Positions 42,969-53,985 of a stretch of 64,000 bases of DNA are shown one piece after another. The DNA is taken from NCBI RefSeq assembly GCF_039555535.1, contig NZ_CP154630.1, forward strand, positions 2,555,001 through 2,619,000, read 5' to 3'. Position 1 is the first letter of the stretch, and each line of letters begins with the position of its first letter. The stretch is from Stenotrophomonas maltophilia. Its GTDB lineage: Bacteria > Pseudomonadota > Gammaproteobacteria > Xanthomonadales > Xanthomonadaceae. The position numbers and the translations under genes were made by a program. The notes under the pieces were generated by a model, which saw only the letters and a program-made list of their open reading frames with translations, did no database searches and was not told the DNA's origin.

Positions 42969-44093
42969 ATGTCTTCCCCCCGCTTCCTCGACTCCCTGCA
43001 GTCCATTGCCGCGACCGACTGGGATGCCCTGCACGACGGCCGCAACCCCTTCGTCAGCCACGCCTTCCTCTCGGGCCTGGAACAGCATGGCTGCCTGCGC
43101 GAGGACTGGGGCTGGCAGCCCCGGCACTTCACACTGTGGGAAGGCGGGACGCTGGTCGGCGCCATTCCCGGCTACCTGAAAACCAATTCGCACGGCGAAT
43201 TCGTGTTCGACCATGCCTGGGCCAACGCGTATGCCCGTCATGGCCGCGACTACTATCCGAAGTGGCTGGGCGCGGTGCCGTACTCGCCGGTCACCGGCCC
43301 GCGGTTGCTGGCCCGTCACCATTCAGGGCGCGCCACGGTGCTGTCGGCATTGCGCGAGGCGCTGCCAACGCTGGACGTGTCCTCGGCCCATATCAACTTC
43401 CACACCGCAGTGGACGAGGCGCTTTTCGGCGATGACTGGCTGCTGCGCGAAGACGTGCAGTTCCAGTGGCAGAACCCCGGTGACTGGACGACATTCGACC
43501 AGTTCCTCGGTGCGATGAACCACAAGCACCGCAAGAACATCCGCCAGGAACGCGCCAAGGTCACCCGCCAGGGCATCACCTTCCGCGTGGTGCATGGCGA
43601 CGAGGCCAGCCGCGCCGACCTGCAGGCGATGTACCGCTTCTATCTGCAGACGTTCCTCGAGTACGGCAACGCCCCGGCGCTGACCGAGGCCTTCCTGCGC
43701 CATCTGGCCATTTCATTGGGCCGCGGGCTGGTGCTGTTCCTGGCCGAACAGGACGGCGAGCCGATTGCCGGCGCGCTGTGCCTGCGCGGTGGCGACACCC
43801 TGTACGGCCGCTATTGGGGCGGCGCCACCCTGCCCGGCCTGCACTTCGAAGCCTGCTACTACCAGGGCATCGAATACTGCCTGCGCGAAGGGTTGATCCG
43901 TTTCGAGCCGGGCGCGCAGGGCGAGCACAAGCTGGCGCGGGGCTTCCTGCCGACGCTGGTACGCAGCCGGCACTGGGTGGCTGATGCGGACTTTGCAGAA
44001 GCACTTCAGGACTGGTGCCGGCAGGAGCGTCGCGATGTGCGTCGCTACCAGCAGGAGTTGCAGGGGCATGGGCCGTTCCGCGTAGAGCCGTAG
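42969..44093 (+). CDS. FemAB-like (DUF482) GNAT-fold protein
   Basis: The 374-residue product has the PF04339 blocks NPFVSHAFLSGLE, YVPYSPVTGPRLL-like GAVPYSPVTGPRL, NHKHRKNIRQERAKV, the central AGALCLRGGDTLYGRYWG and the end FEPGAQGEHKLARGFLPT. Related FemAB-fold proteins attach amino acids to peptidoglycan precursors, but the role of this branch in Gram-negatives is not known. The TAG stop is part of a GTAG repeat (44090-44111), so the C-terminus abuts the element. Confidence 0.9.
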   Translation: MSSPRFLDSLQSIAATDWDALHDGRNPFVSHAFLSGLEQHGCLREDWGWQPRHFTLWEGGTLVGAIPGYLKTNSHGEFVFDHAWANAYARHGRDYYPKWLGAVPYSPVTGPRLLARHHSGRATVLSALREALPTLDVSSAHINFHTAVDEALFGDDWLLREDVQFQWQNPGDWTTFDQFLGAMNHKHRKNIRQERAKVTRQGITFRVVHGDEASRADLQAMYRFYLQTFLEYGNAPALTEAFLRHLAISLGRGLVLFLAEQDGEPIAGALCLRGGDTLYGRYWGGATLPGLHFEACYYQGIEYCLREGLIRFEPGAQGEHKLARGFLPTLVRSRHWVADADFAEALQDWCRQERRDVRRYQQELQGHGPFRVEP

Positions 44094-44148
44094 AGTCGAG
44101 CTTGCTCGACTTGGGCACAGCCAAAAGCGTGCCAACCAAGGGTGGCAC
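44090..44148. repeat. SMAG repeat carrying a gene's stop codon, plus a GTGCC palindrome
   Basis: GTAG at 44090-44093 is followed by AGTCGAGC-TT-GCTCGACT (to 44111). GTGCCAACC-AAG-GGTGGCAC lies at 44129-44148. A further GTAGAGTCG start at 44182 has a decayed stem. Confidence 0.85.
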
Positions 44149-44214
44149 CCACCAGAGCAATAGCGAGAGCCGCACGCATTCGTAGAGTCGCGAGCGATGG
44201 CGAGGACGCTGTAC

Positions 44215-45483
44215 TCAGGTGCACTGCCAGAAGTGCCCGCTCACCCGGCACTTCGCACACCAGAACGTGTAGAGCATGCCGCCACTGCCCCATAGCAGCG
44301 CGCCTCCACCGGTGGTCGGCAGCGTCGAGTCCAGCTGCATCACGAAGTGCATTTCCTCGCCGCAATCGATGCACGCCGGATACCAGGCACTCTGCACCCA
44401 GCTCGGTGCGCCGCCCACGCGCGACAGGTTCTGCCGATGATTGGACTGTCCCCAGTCCTGCTGCCGCCAGCGCGAGGTATCCATGGCGGCCAGGCCGACC
44501 TCGGCCTGCATCAGGTCACCGCTGTCGGTCGGCGTCGCCGGCACCTCCAGACGCTGGCTGGGGTGGCAGCTGGGCAGGCCGCTGGCATCGTGGCGATAGA
44601 AACGCACGGGCGGATCTTCCCAGCCGCAGCAGTCCAGGCACAGGCCCAGCGTGATCTCACCCGCCGCGCCTGGCTGCAGCGCGGCAGCGTCGGTTCGCAA
44701 CAGGCGCTGCAGCGGCGCATCGCAGCTGCCACACAGCGCCTCCAGCGGTCCTCCCATGTGCCCAGCATGATGCACCCGTCCCCCATTCCAGGTCGGGTGC
44801 AGGCGCCAGATGCGCTTGCGCCAGCTCGGTTCGTCCGCCTGCTGCGCGCGATGCTGCTCGCGGCCGAAGCGGATGTGCAGCGGCCGCTCCCCATGCAGGC
44901 GCCGCGGCTGCGGTCCGTCGGCGACGCCGGCCCAGTGCGCCCAGACCTCGGCATCCAGCCGCCCCCAGTCGACCACGTAGCCGCGGGCAACGGCGTAGGT
45001 CTCTGGCTGGTCGGCCAACAGCAACGCCCTGGCCCTCGCCATTTCGCGATCATCGTCGGCTTCGGCCAGGACCTGCGCCCAGTGTGCGGCAATGGCAGGG
45101 GGCAAGCCCTGCCACACCTGTGAGGCCAGCTGCAGCTCATCTTCAATGGCCACCGCCAGCAACGCCTCCCAGTCATCCTGCAGCACCTGCGGCGCCTGGT
45201 AGCTGGCGAACTCCAGCACGCTGGCCAGCAGTTCACCGCGCTCGCCGTCACGATAGCGGCGCCAGGCGTCTGCACAGACCGGCTCGACAGCTTCATCGGG
45301 CAGCAGGTCCAACGCCATGTCGAGAAAGGCTGAAGCCGGTGAGCGACGCGCCAGCGCAACCCGGATCAGTTCGCCGAGCTGATCCGGCGCCTCGCCGGCC
45401 AGCGACAGCAGCATGTTCTGGCTGTCGTTGCGGGTGCGCGGGGTGTCGTGCACATCGAGGATGGCACTGATCGACTCACTCAT
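44215..45483 (-). CDS. Hypothetical protein with zinc-ribbon-like Cys pairs
   Basis: The 422-residue product begins with an alpha-helical N-terminal half and has several Cys pairs in the second half: CGSCDAPL, CLDCCG, CIDCGEEM and FWCAKCRVSGHFWQC. It resembles DUF1963-type proteins in having a MQLDS and a final beta-rich half, but I cannot name a family. The Cys pairs would suit one or two zinc sites. It lies on the minus strand between the FemAB-like gene and aat, without an obvious operon partner. Confidence 0.75.
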   Translation of the reverse strand: MSESISAILDVHDTPRTRNDSQNMLLSLAGEAPDQLGELIRVALARRSPASAFLDMALDLLPDEAVEPVCADAWRRYRDGERGELLASVLEFASYQAPQVLQDDWEALLAVAIEDELQLASQVWQGLPPAIAAHWAQVLAEADDDREMARARALLLADQPETYAVARGYVVDWGRLDAEVWAHWAGVADGPQPRRLHGERPLHIRFGREQHRAQQADEPSWRKRIWRLHPTWNGGRVHHAGHMGGPLEALCGSCDAPLQRLLRTDAAALQPGAAGEITLGLCLDCCGWEDPPVRFYRHDASGLPSCHPSQRLEVPATPTDSGDLMQAEVGLAAMDTSRWRQQDWGQSNHRQNLSRVGGAPSWVQSAWYPACIDCGEEMHFVMQLDSTLPTTGGGALLWGSGGMLYTFWCAKCRVSGHFWQCT

Positions 45484-45554
45484 GCGGGGCTCCTTGCCGA
45501 TGGAGACTGATGGTGCCAGACATCGCCGATCACCACGACGAATACAATGCCGGC

Positions 45555-46295
45555 ATGACCCGCCAGCTGCCCTGGCGCCTGGCCGATACGCCGGACGCCC
45601 CCTTTCCTCCGGCCGAGACCGCGCTGCGCCAGCCTGATGGCCTGCTCGCCATCGGTGGTGACCTGCACCCTGTGCGCCTGCTCAATGCCTACGCTGGCGG
45701 CATCTTCCCATGGTTCAGCGAGGGCGAGCCGATCCTGTGGTGGTCACCGGACCCGCGCGTGGTGTTCCGCACCGAGGGCGTGCATCTGTCCAGCCGGTTC
45801 CGCCGCCAGCTGCGTAGCAGTACGTGGGAGGTCACCGCCGACACCGCTTTCAGCCGCGTGATGCGTGCCTGCGCGGCGGCACCACGGCCCGGCCAGGATG
45901 GCACCTGGATCAGCCCGGCGATGGTCGAGGCCTACAGCCAGCTGCACGACCTGGGCTTCGCCCATTCGTTCGAAGTCTGGGACCGGCAGACCCTGGTCGG
46001 TGGCATCTACGGGGTGGCAATCGGGTCGATGTTCTTTGGCGAGAGCATGTTCAGTGGCGCCAGCGGCGGCTCCAAGATCGCCCTGGCCGCCCTGGCCTCC
46101 ACTCTGCATGGTTGGGGCTGGGAACTGATCGATGCCCAGGTGGAGAATCCGCACCTGCTGCGGATGGGTGCCGAGCACCTTCCGCGCGCGGAATTCCTGC
46201 AGCACGTGCGCCGGGCCGTGCGCGGTGACGGCCGGGAAGGCCCATGGACCCAGGCGGTCGGGCGCTTGCCAGCACGGGGTTTGGCCGGGGGTTAA
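45555..46295 (+). CDS. aat: Leucyl/phenylalanyl-tRNA--protein transferase
   Basis: The 246-residue product has DGLLAIGGDLHPVRLLNAYAGGIFPWF, WWSPDPRVV, GGIYGVAIGSMFFGESMFSGASG-SK and HLLRMGAEHLPRAEFL, diagnostic of Aat. It adds Leu or Phe to N-terminal Arg/Lys and so makes N-degrons for ClpS-ClpAP, both also encoded in this window. The ATG at 45555 gives the usual MTRQLPWRL start. Confidence 0.95.
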   Translation: MTRQLPWRLADTPDAPFPPAETALRQPDGLLAIGGDLHPVRLLNAYAGGIFPWFSEGEPILWWSPDPRVVFRTEGVHLSSRFRRQLRSSTWEVTADTAFSRVMRACAAAPRPGQDGTWISPAMVEAYSQLHDLGFAHSFEVWDRQTLVGGIYGVAIGSMFFGESMFSGASGGSKIALAALASTLHGWGWELIDAQVENPHLLRMGAEHLPRAEFLQHVRRAVRGDGREGPWTQAVGRLPARGLAGG

Positions 46296-46303
46296 CACAA
46301 ACT

Positions 46304-46332
46304 TTGCAAGCTGGCGCCGTCACGCGTAAAAT
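46304..46332 (+). promoter_or_regulatory. Sigma-70 promoter of infA
   Basis: TTGCAA (46304-46309), a 17-nt spacer and TAAAAT (46327-46332) are a strong housekeeping promoter match. The start would be about 43 nt before the infA ATG. Confidence 0.75.
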
Positions 46333-46381
46333 ACTGCGCCTTAGGCCCAGCGTGGCCGTTTTCTGAACCGCACAGGACTAC

Positions 46382-46600
46382 ATGTCGAAAGACGATTCCA
46401 TCGAGTTCGAGGGCACCGTCAGCGAGACGCTGCCGAACACCACTTTCCGCGTTCGCCTGGAAAATGGGCACGAAATCATCGCCCATATCTCCGGCCGCAT
46501 GCGCAAGAACTACATCCGCATCCTCACCGGTGACCGGGTCAAGGTTGAAATGACCCCGTACGACCTGACCAAGGGCCGTATCACCTACCGCATGAAGTAA
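46382..46600 (+). CDS. infA: Translation initiation factor IF-1
   Basis: The 72-residue OB-fold protein ([20 protein letters not shown]..., then [20 protein letters not shown]) is IF-1 at full length. It binds the 30S A site during initiation. It lies next to aat and near clpA, a neighbourhood shared with E. coli, and is followed by its own terminator. Confidence 0.97.
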   Translation: MSKDDSIEFEGTVSETLPNTTFRVRLENGHEIIAHISGRMRKNYIRILTGDRVKVEMTPYDLTKGRITYRMK

Positions 46601-46627
46601 GCGGTCGGCGCCTGGCGCCATTTCGAC

Positions 46628-46654
46628 AAGGCCAGCCCTGGTTGCTGGCCTTTT
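46628..46654 (+). terminator. Terminator of infA
   Basis: AAGGCCAGC (46628-46636) and GCTGGCCTT (46644-46652) form a 9-bp stem with tail TTTT (46651-46654 shared). Confidence 0.9.
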
Positions 46655-46802
46655 GTCATGTCCGCAATCCGGCCCTGCCGGAGGTCACAGTGACCGAGCT
46701 CACCGTGGCGTCGGTCAGCCCTGCTTGCGGCAGATTCGCGCTTGCAGCCGCCGCGGCATCGTGGGATCCGATCCAGTCCGGATCGCCACCCCCCGCCCGA
46801 TC

Positions 46803-47186
46803 ATGAACGCCCTGCTCCCGCACGTCCTGCTGCCGGCAGTTCTGCTGGTCAGCCTGCCCCTGGCGGCATTCGCCGCTGAACCCACAAAGCCCTCCAATGC
46901 ATCCGAGTGCATCGCTCTCGGCGCCAATCGCGATATCCGCCCTTCCAGCACGGAACGCGAGGTGCTGCTGCGCGACGGTGACAGCCACTATCGGGTGCAT
47001 CTGCAGAAGCGCTGCCTGGGCGCTGCCGCCTCGGCCAGCTACGTCTTCTTCACCCCCAGTACCCCTGAACGGATCTGCGGTGACGCCCGCAGTACGCTGA
47101 AGACAGACAGCAACCACTGCACTGTGACCCGGATCGAGCCGATCGACGCGGCAACCTTCAGGCGGCTGGCACAGCAGGGGCGGTGA
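46803..47186 (+). CDS. DUF6491-like secreted hypothetical protein
   Basis: The 127-residue product has a signal peptide (LLPAVLLVSLPLAAFA) and the blocks ECIALGANRDIRPSSTEREVLLRDG, HYRVHLQKRCLG and ERICGDARSTLKT-NHCTVTRI, with four Cys that could form two disulfides. This matches the DUF6491 family, function unknown, common in Xanthomonadaceae. It runs convergent to clpA behind a shared hairpin. Confidence 0.8.
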   Translation: MNALLPHVLLPAVLLVSLPLAAFAAEPTKPSNASECIALGANRDIRPSSTEREVLLRDGDSHYRVHLQKRCLGAAASASYVFFTPSTPERICGDARSTLKTDSNHCTVTRIEPIDAATFRRLAQQGR

Positions 47187-47201
47187 GTTTTGGTACATGC
47201 A

Positions 47202-47227
47202 ACAAGGGCGGCCGAAGCCGCCCTTGT
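47202..47227. terminator. Hairpin between convergent DUF6491-like gene and clpA
   Basis: ACAAGGGCGGC and GCCGCCCTTGT form a perfect 11-bp stem around CGAA. It could end transcripts from both sides; the T/A runs are short. Confidence 0.65.
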
Positions 47228-47261
47228 CGCTGCCCACATCGGGCACCGGCCCGACGTGGAA

Positions 47262-49547
<2,286 letters not shown>

Positions 49548-49685
49548 GGATTACTCCGGCGGCAGATGGGGACAATATGCGGCCTGACTACGCGTTTTCC
49601 ATCACCCTAGCGGATTGCTGCGTTCAGATGGCGTTAGCAGTACACATCGCTTGATCTTCATTCACTCCAGGACAGCCCGCCCAGC

Positions 49686-50498
49686 ATGAGCGAACCCTAC
49701 CTGAGCCTCTGGCGATTGCGGCGTGATGGCGAGGCCATCGAAACGCCGCGCGCCCACCTCTGGCCGGTGCTGACCGCCGCCGGCGAACCGGCGATGCTGA
49801 AGGTCAGCGACGAACCCGAGGAACAGAACGCCCATCGGCTGCTGCGCTGGTGGGCTGGCGACGGCGCTGCCCAACTGCTGGCCCACGAGGGGCCGGCAAT
49901 CCTGATCGAGCGTGCCGGTGGCGACTCGCTGCGGCAACGTTCGATCCAGGGCGACGACGACGCCTGCACGACGATCCTGTGCGAGGTCCTGCAGCGGCTG
50001 CACCGGCCACGGAGCGCAACGCCAGCGGAACTGGTCTGCCTGCGTACATGGTTCGCCGACCTGCTGCAGCCAAGGGCTGCGCTGCCGCCACTGCTGGAAC
50101 AGTGCAGATCACTGGCGGAGGGGCTGCTGCAGGACGAACGGGAGATCAGGCCACTGCATGGCGACCTGCACCACGACAACGTGCTGGATTTCGGCGCGCG
50201 CGGCTGGCTGGCGATCGACCCGAAGCGACTGCTGGGCGACCGGGCCTTCGACTACACCACGCTGTTCAGCAACCCGGACCTGTGCGGTCCCGGCATCCAT
50301 GTCGCGACGCGATCGGAGCGCTTTGCCGCCCGGCTGCAACAGGTCAGTGCGCTGGCTGGGCTGGAACGCACGCGCCTGCTGCGCTGGATCGCAGCCAGCA
50401 CGGGATTGTCGGCGGTCTGGTTCCGGGATGACGGCGACCCCGCCGACATCGATGAGACGGTGGCGCAAATGGCGTTGGAGGCACTCGCGGAAGCGTGA
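49686..50498 (+). CDS. APH(6)-like aminoglycoside/hydroxyurea phosphotransferase
   Basis: The 270-residue protein has the kinase-like brackets of APH(6) enzymes: LRRDGEAIETPRAHLWPVL near the start, MLKVSDEPEEQNAH, HGDLHHDNVL (catalytic loop, Asp), AIDPKRLLGDRAFDYTTLFSNPD (metal-binding Asp). The family phosphorylates streptomycin at position 6 or hydroxyurea, but chromosomal copies may have other substrates. Whether it gives resistance here is not shown by sequence. It sits between clpS and clpA in opposite orientation. Confidence 0.85.
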   Translation: MSEPYLSLWRLRRDGEAIETPRAHLWPVLTAAGEPAMLKVSDEPEEQNAHRLLRWWAGDGAAQLLAHEGPAILIERAGGDSLRQRSIQGDDDACTTILCEVLQRLHRPRSATPAELVCLRTWFADLLQPRAALPPLLEQCRSLAEGLLQDEREIRPLHGDLHHDNVLDFGARGWLAIDPKRLLGDRAFDYTTLFSNPDLCGPGIHVATRSERFAARLQQVSALAGLERTRLLRWIAASTGLSAVWFRDDGDPADIDETVAQMALEALAEA

Positions 50499-50505
50499 CC
50501 CAGCT

Positions 50506-50638
50506 GTAGAGCCGAGCCTGCGCTCGGCTGCTTCTGGCTGAAATCTGGCTGAAATCTGGATGCCTGGGCGAACAGCAGCCGAGCGCGGGCTCGGCTCTAC
50601 AGGCTCCTGCCCTGGTAGGTGCCCACCTTGGTGGGCAC
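50506..50638. repeat. Facing SMAG pair and a third GTAG element after the phosphotransferase
   Basis: GTAG with AGCCGAGC/GCTCGGCT at 50506-50529, its facing partner at 50577-50600 (ending CTAC), and GTAG with GTGCCCACC-TT-GGTGGGCAC at 50615-50638. Between the pair, TGGCTGAAATC is tandemly repeated. The array fills the gap between the phosphotransferase and clpS. Confidence 0.9.
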
Positions 50639-50699
50639 GATGCGTCAGGCGTCGGAACGCCTTGACGATCGGTGTACCCGGACGAGAACCGGCAGCCGG

Positions 50700-51026
50700 T
50701 CAGGCCTTTTCCATCGTGCACAGCAACGGATGCTGGTTCATCCGCGAGTACTCGTTGACCTGGGCAACCTTGGTCTCGGCCACCTCGCGGGTGAACACAC
50801 CGCACACGCCGCGGCCGCGGGTATGGACGTGCAGCATCACCTGCGTGGCCTTGTCCAGGTCCATGCTGAAGAACTGCTGCAGGACGTCCACCACGAAATC
50901 CATCGGGGTGTAGTCGTCGTTGAGCAGCATCACCTGGTAGAACGGCGGCGGCGCCACTTCCGGGTGCGCGGCCTCTACGGCGACGCCGTGCTCGTGCTGG
51001 GAATCGGGGGAAGACTCATGGGGCAT
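50700..51026 (-). CDS. clpS: ATP-dependent Clp protease adaptor ClpS
   Basis: The 108-residue product has [21 protein letters not shown] and [21 protein letters not shown], the ClpS fold with its N-end residue pocket. It delivers proteins with N-terminal Leu, Phe, Trp or Tyr to ClpAP. aat, which makes such ends, and clpA are both close by. Confidence 0.96.
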   Translation of the reverse strand: MPHESSPDSQHEHGVAVEAAHPEVAPPPFYQVMLLNDDYTPMDFVVDVLQQFFSMDLDKATQVMLHVHTRGRGVCGVFTREVAETKVAQVNEYSRMNQHPLLCTMEKA

Positions 51027-51138
51027 CGGGTCATTATAGAGGCTCGGGCGAGCCTGCGTCGGCCCGCCGCAGATTGGACGGCACGCACGCCCGCCGTCAC
51101 AATTGCACCCTCTCTCAGTAATGTTTCACAGGATCTTC

Positions 51139-51609
51139 ATGAAAAGGACGCTTCTCTCCACCCTGCTGATCGCCCTGGCTGCATCCGGCTCCGCCGCTGC
51201 CGCAGACGCCGACAAGGCCGTGGCCCGCCACCTGGACAAGCTGGGCTACACCTATGAAGTCGACGAGGACGGCGACTACCGCATGGTCTTCGACGTCGAG
51301 GGTGACCGCACCCAGATGGTCTACGTACGCTCGGCGGTGGAAGATTTCGGCACCCACAACATCCGCGAGATCTGGTCGCCGGCTTACAGCGCCAAGACCA
51401 AGCAGTTCCCGGTGGCCGTGGCCAACCGCCTGCTGGAAGATTCGCAGGACGCCAAGATGGGCGGCTGGGTAAAGCAGGACACCACCGCCATGTTCGTGGT
51501 GAAGATCGACGCCGATGCCACGGCCGACCAGCTCAGCGACGCCATCGATGCGGCCATCCGCACCGCCGACGCCATGGAGCTGGAACTGACCAAGAAGGAC
51601 GAGTTCTGA
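51139..51609 (+). CDS. Secreted YbjN-like protein
   Basis: The 156-residue product has a signal peptide (LLSTLLIALAASGSAAA) and a domain reading ARHLDKLGYTYEVDEDGDYRMVF, TQMVYVRSAVEDFG and MFVVKIDADATADQLSDAIDAAI, which resembles the YbjN / secretion-chaperone fold. The ATG at 51139 follows AGGA; an upstream ATG at 51121 is possible. It starts a short operon with nudJ-mnmA-hflD only two bases later, but nothing shows a shared function. Confidence 0.75.
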   Translation: MKRTLLSTLLIALAASGSAAAADADKAVARHLDKLGYTYEVDEDGDYRMVFDVEGDRTQMVYVRSAVEDFGTHNIREIWSPAYSAKTKQFPVAVANRLLEDSQDAKMGGWVKQDTTAMFVVKIDADATADQLSDAIDAAIRTADAMELELTKKDEF

Positions 51610-51610
51610 G

Positions 51611-52072
51611 TTGAACGCCACGCCGGACCCGCGCTGGGCACCGCACGCCACCGTCGCCACCGTGGTGGTCGACGGCGGCCGCGTGCTGCTGGTTGAAGAG
51701 ACCATTGACGGCCGGCAGGTGCTCAACCAGCCGGCCGGCCACCTCGAGCCCGGCGAAAGCCTGGCCGAGGCAGCCCTGCGCGAGACCCGCGAGGAAACCG
51801 GCTGGACGGTGCAGCTGACCCATTTCATCGGCTGCTACCAGTGGACTGCCGGCGACGGCACGACCTTCCTGCGCTTCTGCTATGCGGCGCGCCCGGTCTC
51901 GCACGACCCGGCGCAGCCGCTGGACACCGGCATCGACCGCGCGCTGTGGCTGACCCCGGCAGAACTGCAGGCCGCAGGCGAGCGCCAGCGCAGCCCGCTG
52001 GTATGGCAGGTAGTAGCGGATTACCTGGGTGGCCAGCGCCACCCGCTTTCGCTGGTCCGGGAGGTTGCATGA
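51611..52072 (+). CDS. nudJ: NUDIX hydrolase NudJ-like
   Basis: The 153-residue product has the Nudix box [23 protein letters not shown] (G-x5-E-x7-REUxEExGU). The gene order nudJ-mnmA-hflD matches E. coli, where NudJ hydrolyses thiamine pyrophosphate and nucleoside phosphates. The start is a TTG one base after the previous stop. The stop overlaps mnmA (ATGA). Confidence 0.9.
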   Translation: MNATPDPRWAPHATVATVVVDGGRVLLVEETIDGRQVLNQPAGHLEPGESLAEAALRETREETGWTVQLTHFIGCYQWTAGDGTTFLRFCYAARPVSHDPAQPLDTGIDRALWLTPAELQAAGERQRSPLVWQVVADYLGGQRHPLSLVREVA

Positions 52073-53211
52073 GCACTCCGCGCGTGATGGTGGGCGTCTC
52101 TGGTGGTGTCGACTCTTCGGTCGCCGCCTGGCGCCTTGTACATCAGGGTGAGGCCGTGGCCGGCCTGTTCATGCAGAACTGGGCCGACGATGGCAGCGGC
52201 GACTGCCGCGCCGAGGACGACCGCCGCGATGCGGTGGCGGTATGCGGCCTGCTCGGCATTCCCTTCCACTTCCGAGATTTCTCCAGCGAGTACTGGCAGG
52301 GCGTGTTCGAACACTTCCTGGCCGAGTACGCGGCCGGCCGTACGCCGAACCCGGACGTGCTGTGCAACCGCGAAGTGAAGTTCAAGCACTTCCTGGATGC
52401 CGCCCGCGAGCTGGGCGCCGAGCGCATCGCCACCGGCCACTATGCACGGGTGACCCAGCGCGGCCACCAGTGGCTGCTGCTGCGTGGTGCCGACCGTTCC
52501 AAGGACCAGAGCTACTTCCTGCACCAGCTGGGCCAGGAGCAGCTGGCGGCCACCCTGTTCCCGATCGGCGACCTGGAAAAGAGCGACCTGCGCCGGATCG
52601 CGCGCGACGTTGGCCTGCCGACCCACGCCAAGAAGGATTCCACCGGCATCTGCTTCATCGGTGAGCGCGATTTCCGCGAGTTCCTTGGACGCTATTTGCC
52701 GGCCAAGCCGGGCCAGATCCTCGACCCGGCCGACGGCAGCGTCATCGCCGAACATCCGGGCGTGTTCTATTTCACCCTTGGCCAGCGCGAAGGTCTGAAC
52801 ATCGGCGGCGTGCGCGGCCGCCCGGCCGCACCGTGGTACGTGGTCGGCAAGGATGTGGCCAGCAACGTGCTGTACGTGGACCAGGACCGCGACAGCAAGT
52901 GGATGCTGTCCGATCGCCTGCGCTCGGAGACCGCACACTGGATTGCCGGCGCCCCTCCGGCCCGCCGTTTTGAGTGCACGGCACAGACCCGCTACCGCCA
53001 GCCCGATGAGCCGTGTACGGTCGAGGTGCTGGACGACGGCAGCGTGCTGGTCACCTTCGCGCGCCCGCAACGCGCCGTTACCCCCGGTCAATCGCTGGTG
53101 CTGTATGACGGTGAAGTGTGCCTGGGTGGCGCGGTGATCGCCGCCACCGATGCGCCGCTGGAGCAGCGCCTGCGCACCACCCCTTCCCCTTTTGAGGTAA
53201 TCGCTGCATGA
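52069..53211 (+). CDS. mnmA: tRNA 2-thiouridine synthase MnmA
   Basis: The 380-residue enzyme has the PP-loop [12 protein letters not shown], the first catalytic Cys in [12 protein letters not shown], the second in [12 protein letters not shown], and the C-terminal beta-barrel. It puts sulfur on U34 of Lys, Glu and Gln tRNAs with help from the Tus relay. Its start overlaps nudJ and its stop overlaps hflD. Confidence 0.96.
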   Translation: MSTPRVMVGVSGGVDSSVAAWRLVHQGEAVAGLFMQNWADDGSGDCRAEDDRRDAVAVCGLLGIPFHFRDFSSEYWQGVFEHFLAEYAAGRTPNPDVLCNREVKFKHFLDAARELGAERIATGHYARVTQRGHQWLLLRGADRSKDQSYFLHQLGQEQLAATLFPIGDLEKSDLRRIARDVGLPTHAKKDSTGICFIGERDFREFLGRYLPAKPGQILDPADGSVIAEHPGVFYFTLGQREGLNIGGVRGRPAAPWYVVGKDVASNVLYVDQDRDSKWMLSDRLRSETAHWIAGAPPARRFECTAQTRYRQPDEPCTVEVLDDGSVLVTFARPQRAVTPGQSLVLYDGEVCLGGAVIAATDAPLEQRLRTTPSPFEVIAA

Positions 53212-53822
53212 GTTTCACTGTCGACGACCGCGTCCTGGCCTTGGCCGGCATTGCCCAGGCCCTGCAGCAGGTACGCCGCATCGCCGATACCGGCCATTCC
53301 GACGCCGCCGCCGTGCGCACCGCCGTGGACAGCGTGTTCCGTGTCGATGCGTCCTCGCCGCAGGAGGTGTTCGGTGACCGTCATGCACTGAAGGCCGGGT
53401 TGCGCCTGCTGCACAACTACTTCCGCAGCCAGGGCCAGGACCCGATCCTGCCCAAGCTGGCCCTGTCGGTGCTGCAGCTGGAGCGCCGCTTCGTGCAGGA
53501 CGGCGCCACCGTGAACAAGGTCGCCTCGGGCATCGAGCGCGCCCAGCGCCAGGCCACCGAACTGGGCGACAGCGGCCACCCGGACGTGCTGGCCAACCTG
53601 GGCGGCCTGTATGCCGACACCATCAGCCACCTGAAGCCGCGGGTGATGGTGCAGGGCAACCCGCATTACCTGGGCCAGGCCGGCGTGGTCGCCGAGATCC
53701 GCGCCCTGCTGCTGGCGGCGGTGCGCTCGGCGGTGCTGTGGCGCCAGCTGGGCGGCAGCTACTGGGACTTCCTGTTCAGCCGCAGGGCGATGATCGAGGC
53801 CGTGGACCGCCTGCTGGCCTGA
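53208..53822 (+). CDS. hflD: HflD family protein
   Basis: The 204-residue all-helical product has [47 protein letters not shown], a mid region and [27 protein letters not shown], as in HflD, a peripheral inner-membrane protein that in E. coli affects lambda lysogenisation. The name does not imply a prophage; none is seen. Coupled to mnmA by ATGA; purB, next in E. coli, is absent here. Confidence 0.93.
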   Translation: MSFTVDDRVLALAGIAQALQQVRRIADTGHSDAAAVRTAVDSVFRVDASSPQEVFGDRHALKAGLRLLHNYFRSQGQDPILPKLALSVLQLERRFVQDGATVNKVASGIERAQRQATELGDSGHPDVLANLGGLYADTISHLKPRVMVQGNPHYLGQAGVVAEIRALLLAAVRSAVLWRQLGGSYWDFLFSRRAMIEAVDRLLA

Positions 53823-53828
53823 GGGTGT

Positions 53829-53868
53829 GGGGTCGGATCCCTTTCCGGCACGGAAAGGGCTCTGACCC
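53829..53868. repeat. Imperfect copy of the GGGGTC palindrome
   Basis: GGGGTCGGATCCCTTTCCG and a near-complement with two mismatches form a hairpin after hflD; the perfect version is at 27480-27520. It probably terminates the hflD transcript or belongs to a repeat family. Confidence 0.75.
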
Positions 53869-53985
53869 TGAAGCCGCCAGAGCGCCGGAAAACCGGCGCA
53901 TTCAGAATGCACTTCGAGGCACATCGACGTTAAAGAGAAAGGGGGTACGGCCGATACATCCTCCGTGCACCTCCCGAGAACGTCC

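Noticed and set aside
53208..53822. HflD as a sign of a prophage
   Set aside because: HflD is a core gammaproteobacterial gene in the nudJ-mnmA-hflD order; no phage structural or integrase genes are present.
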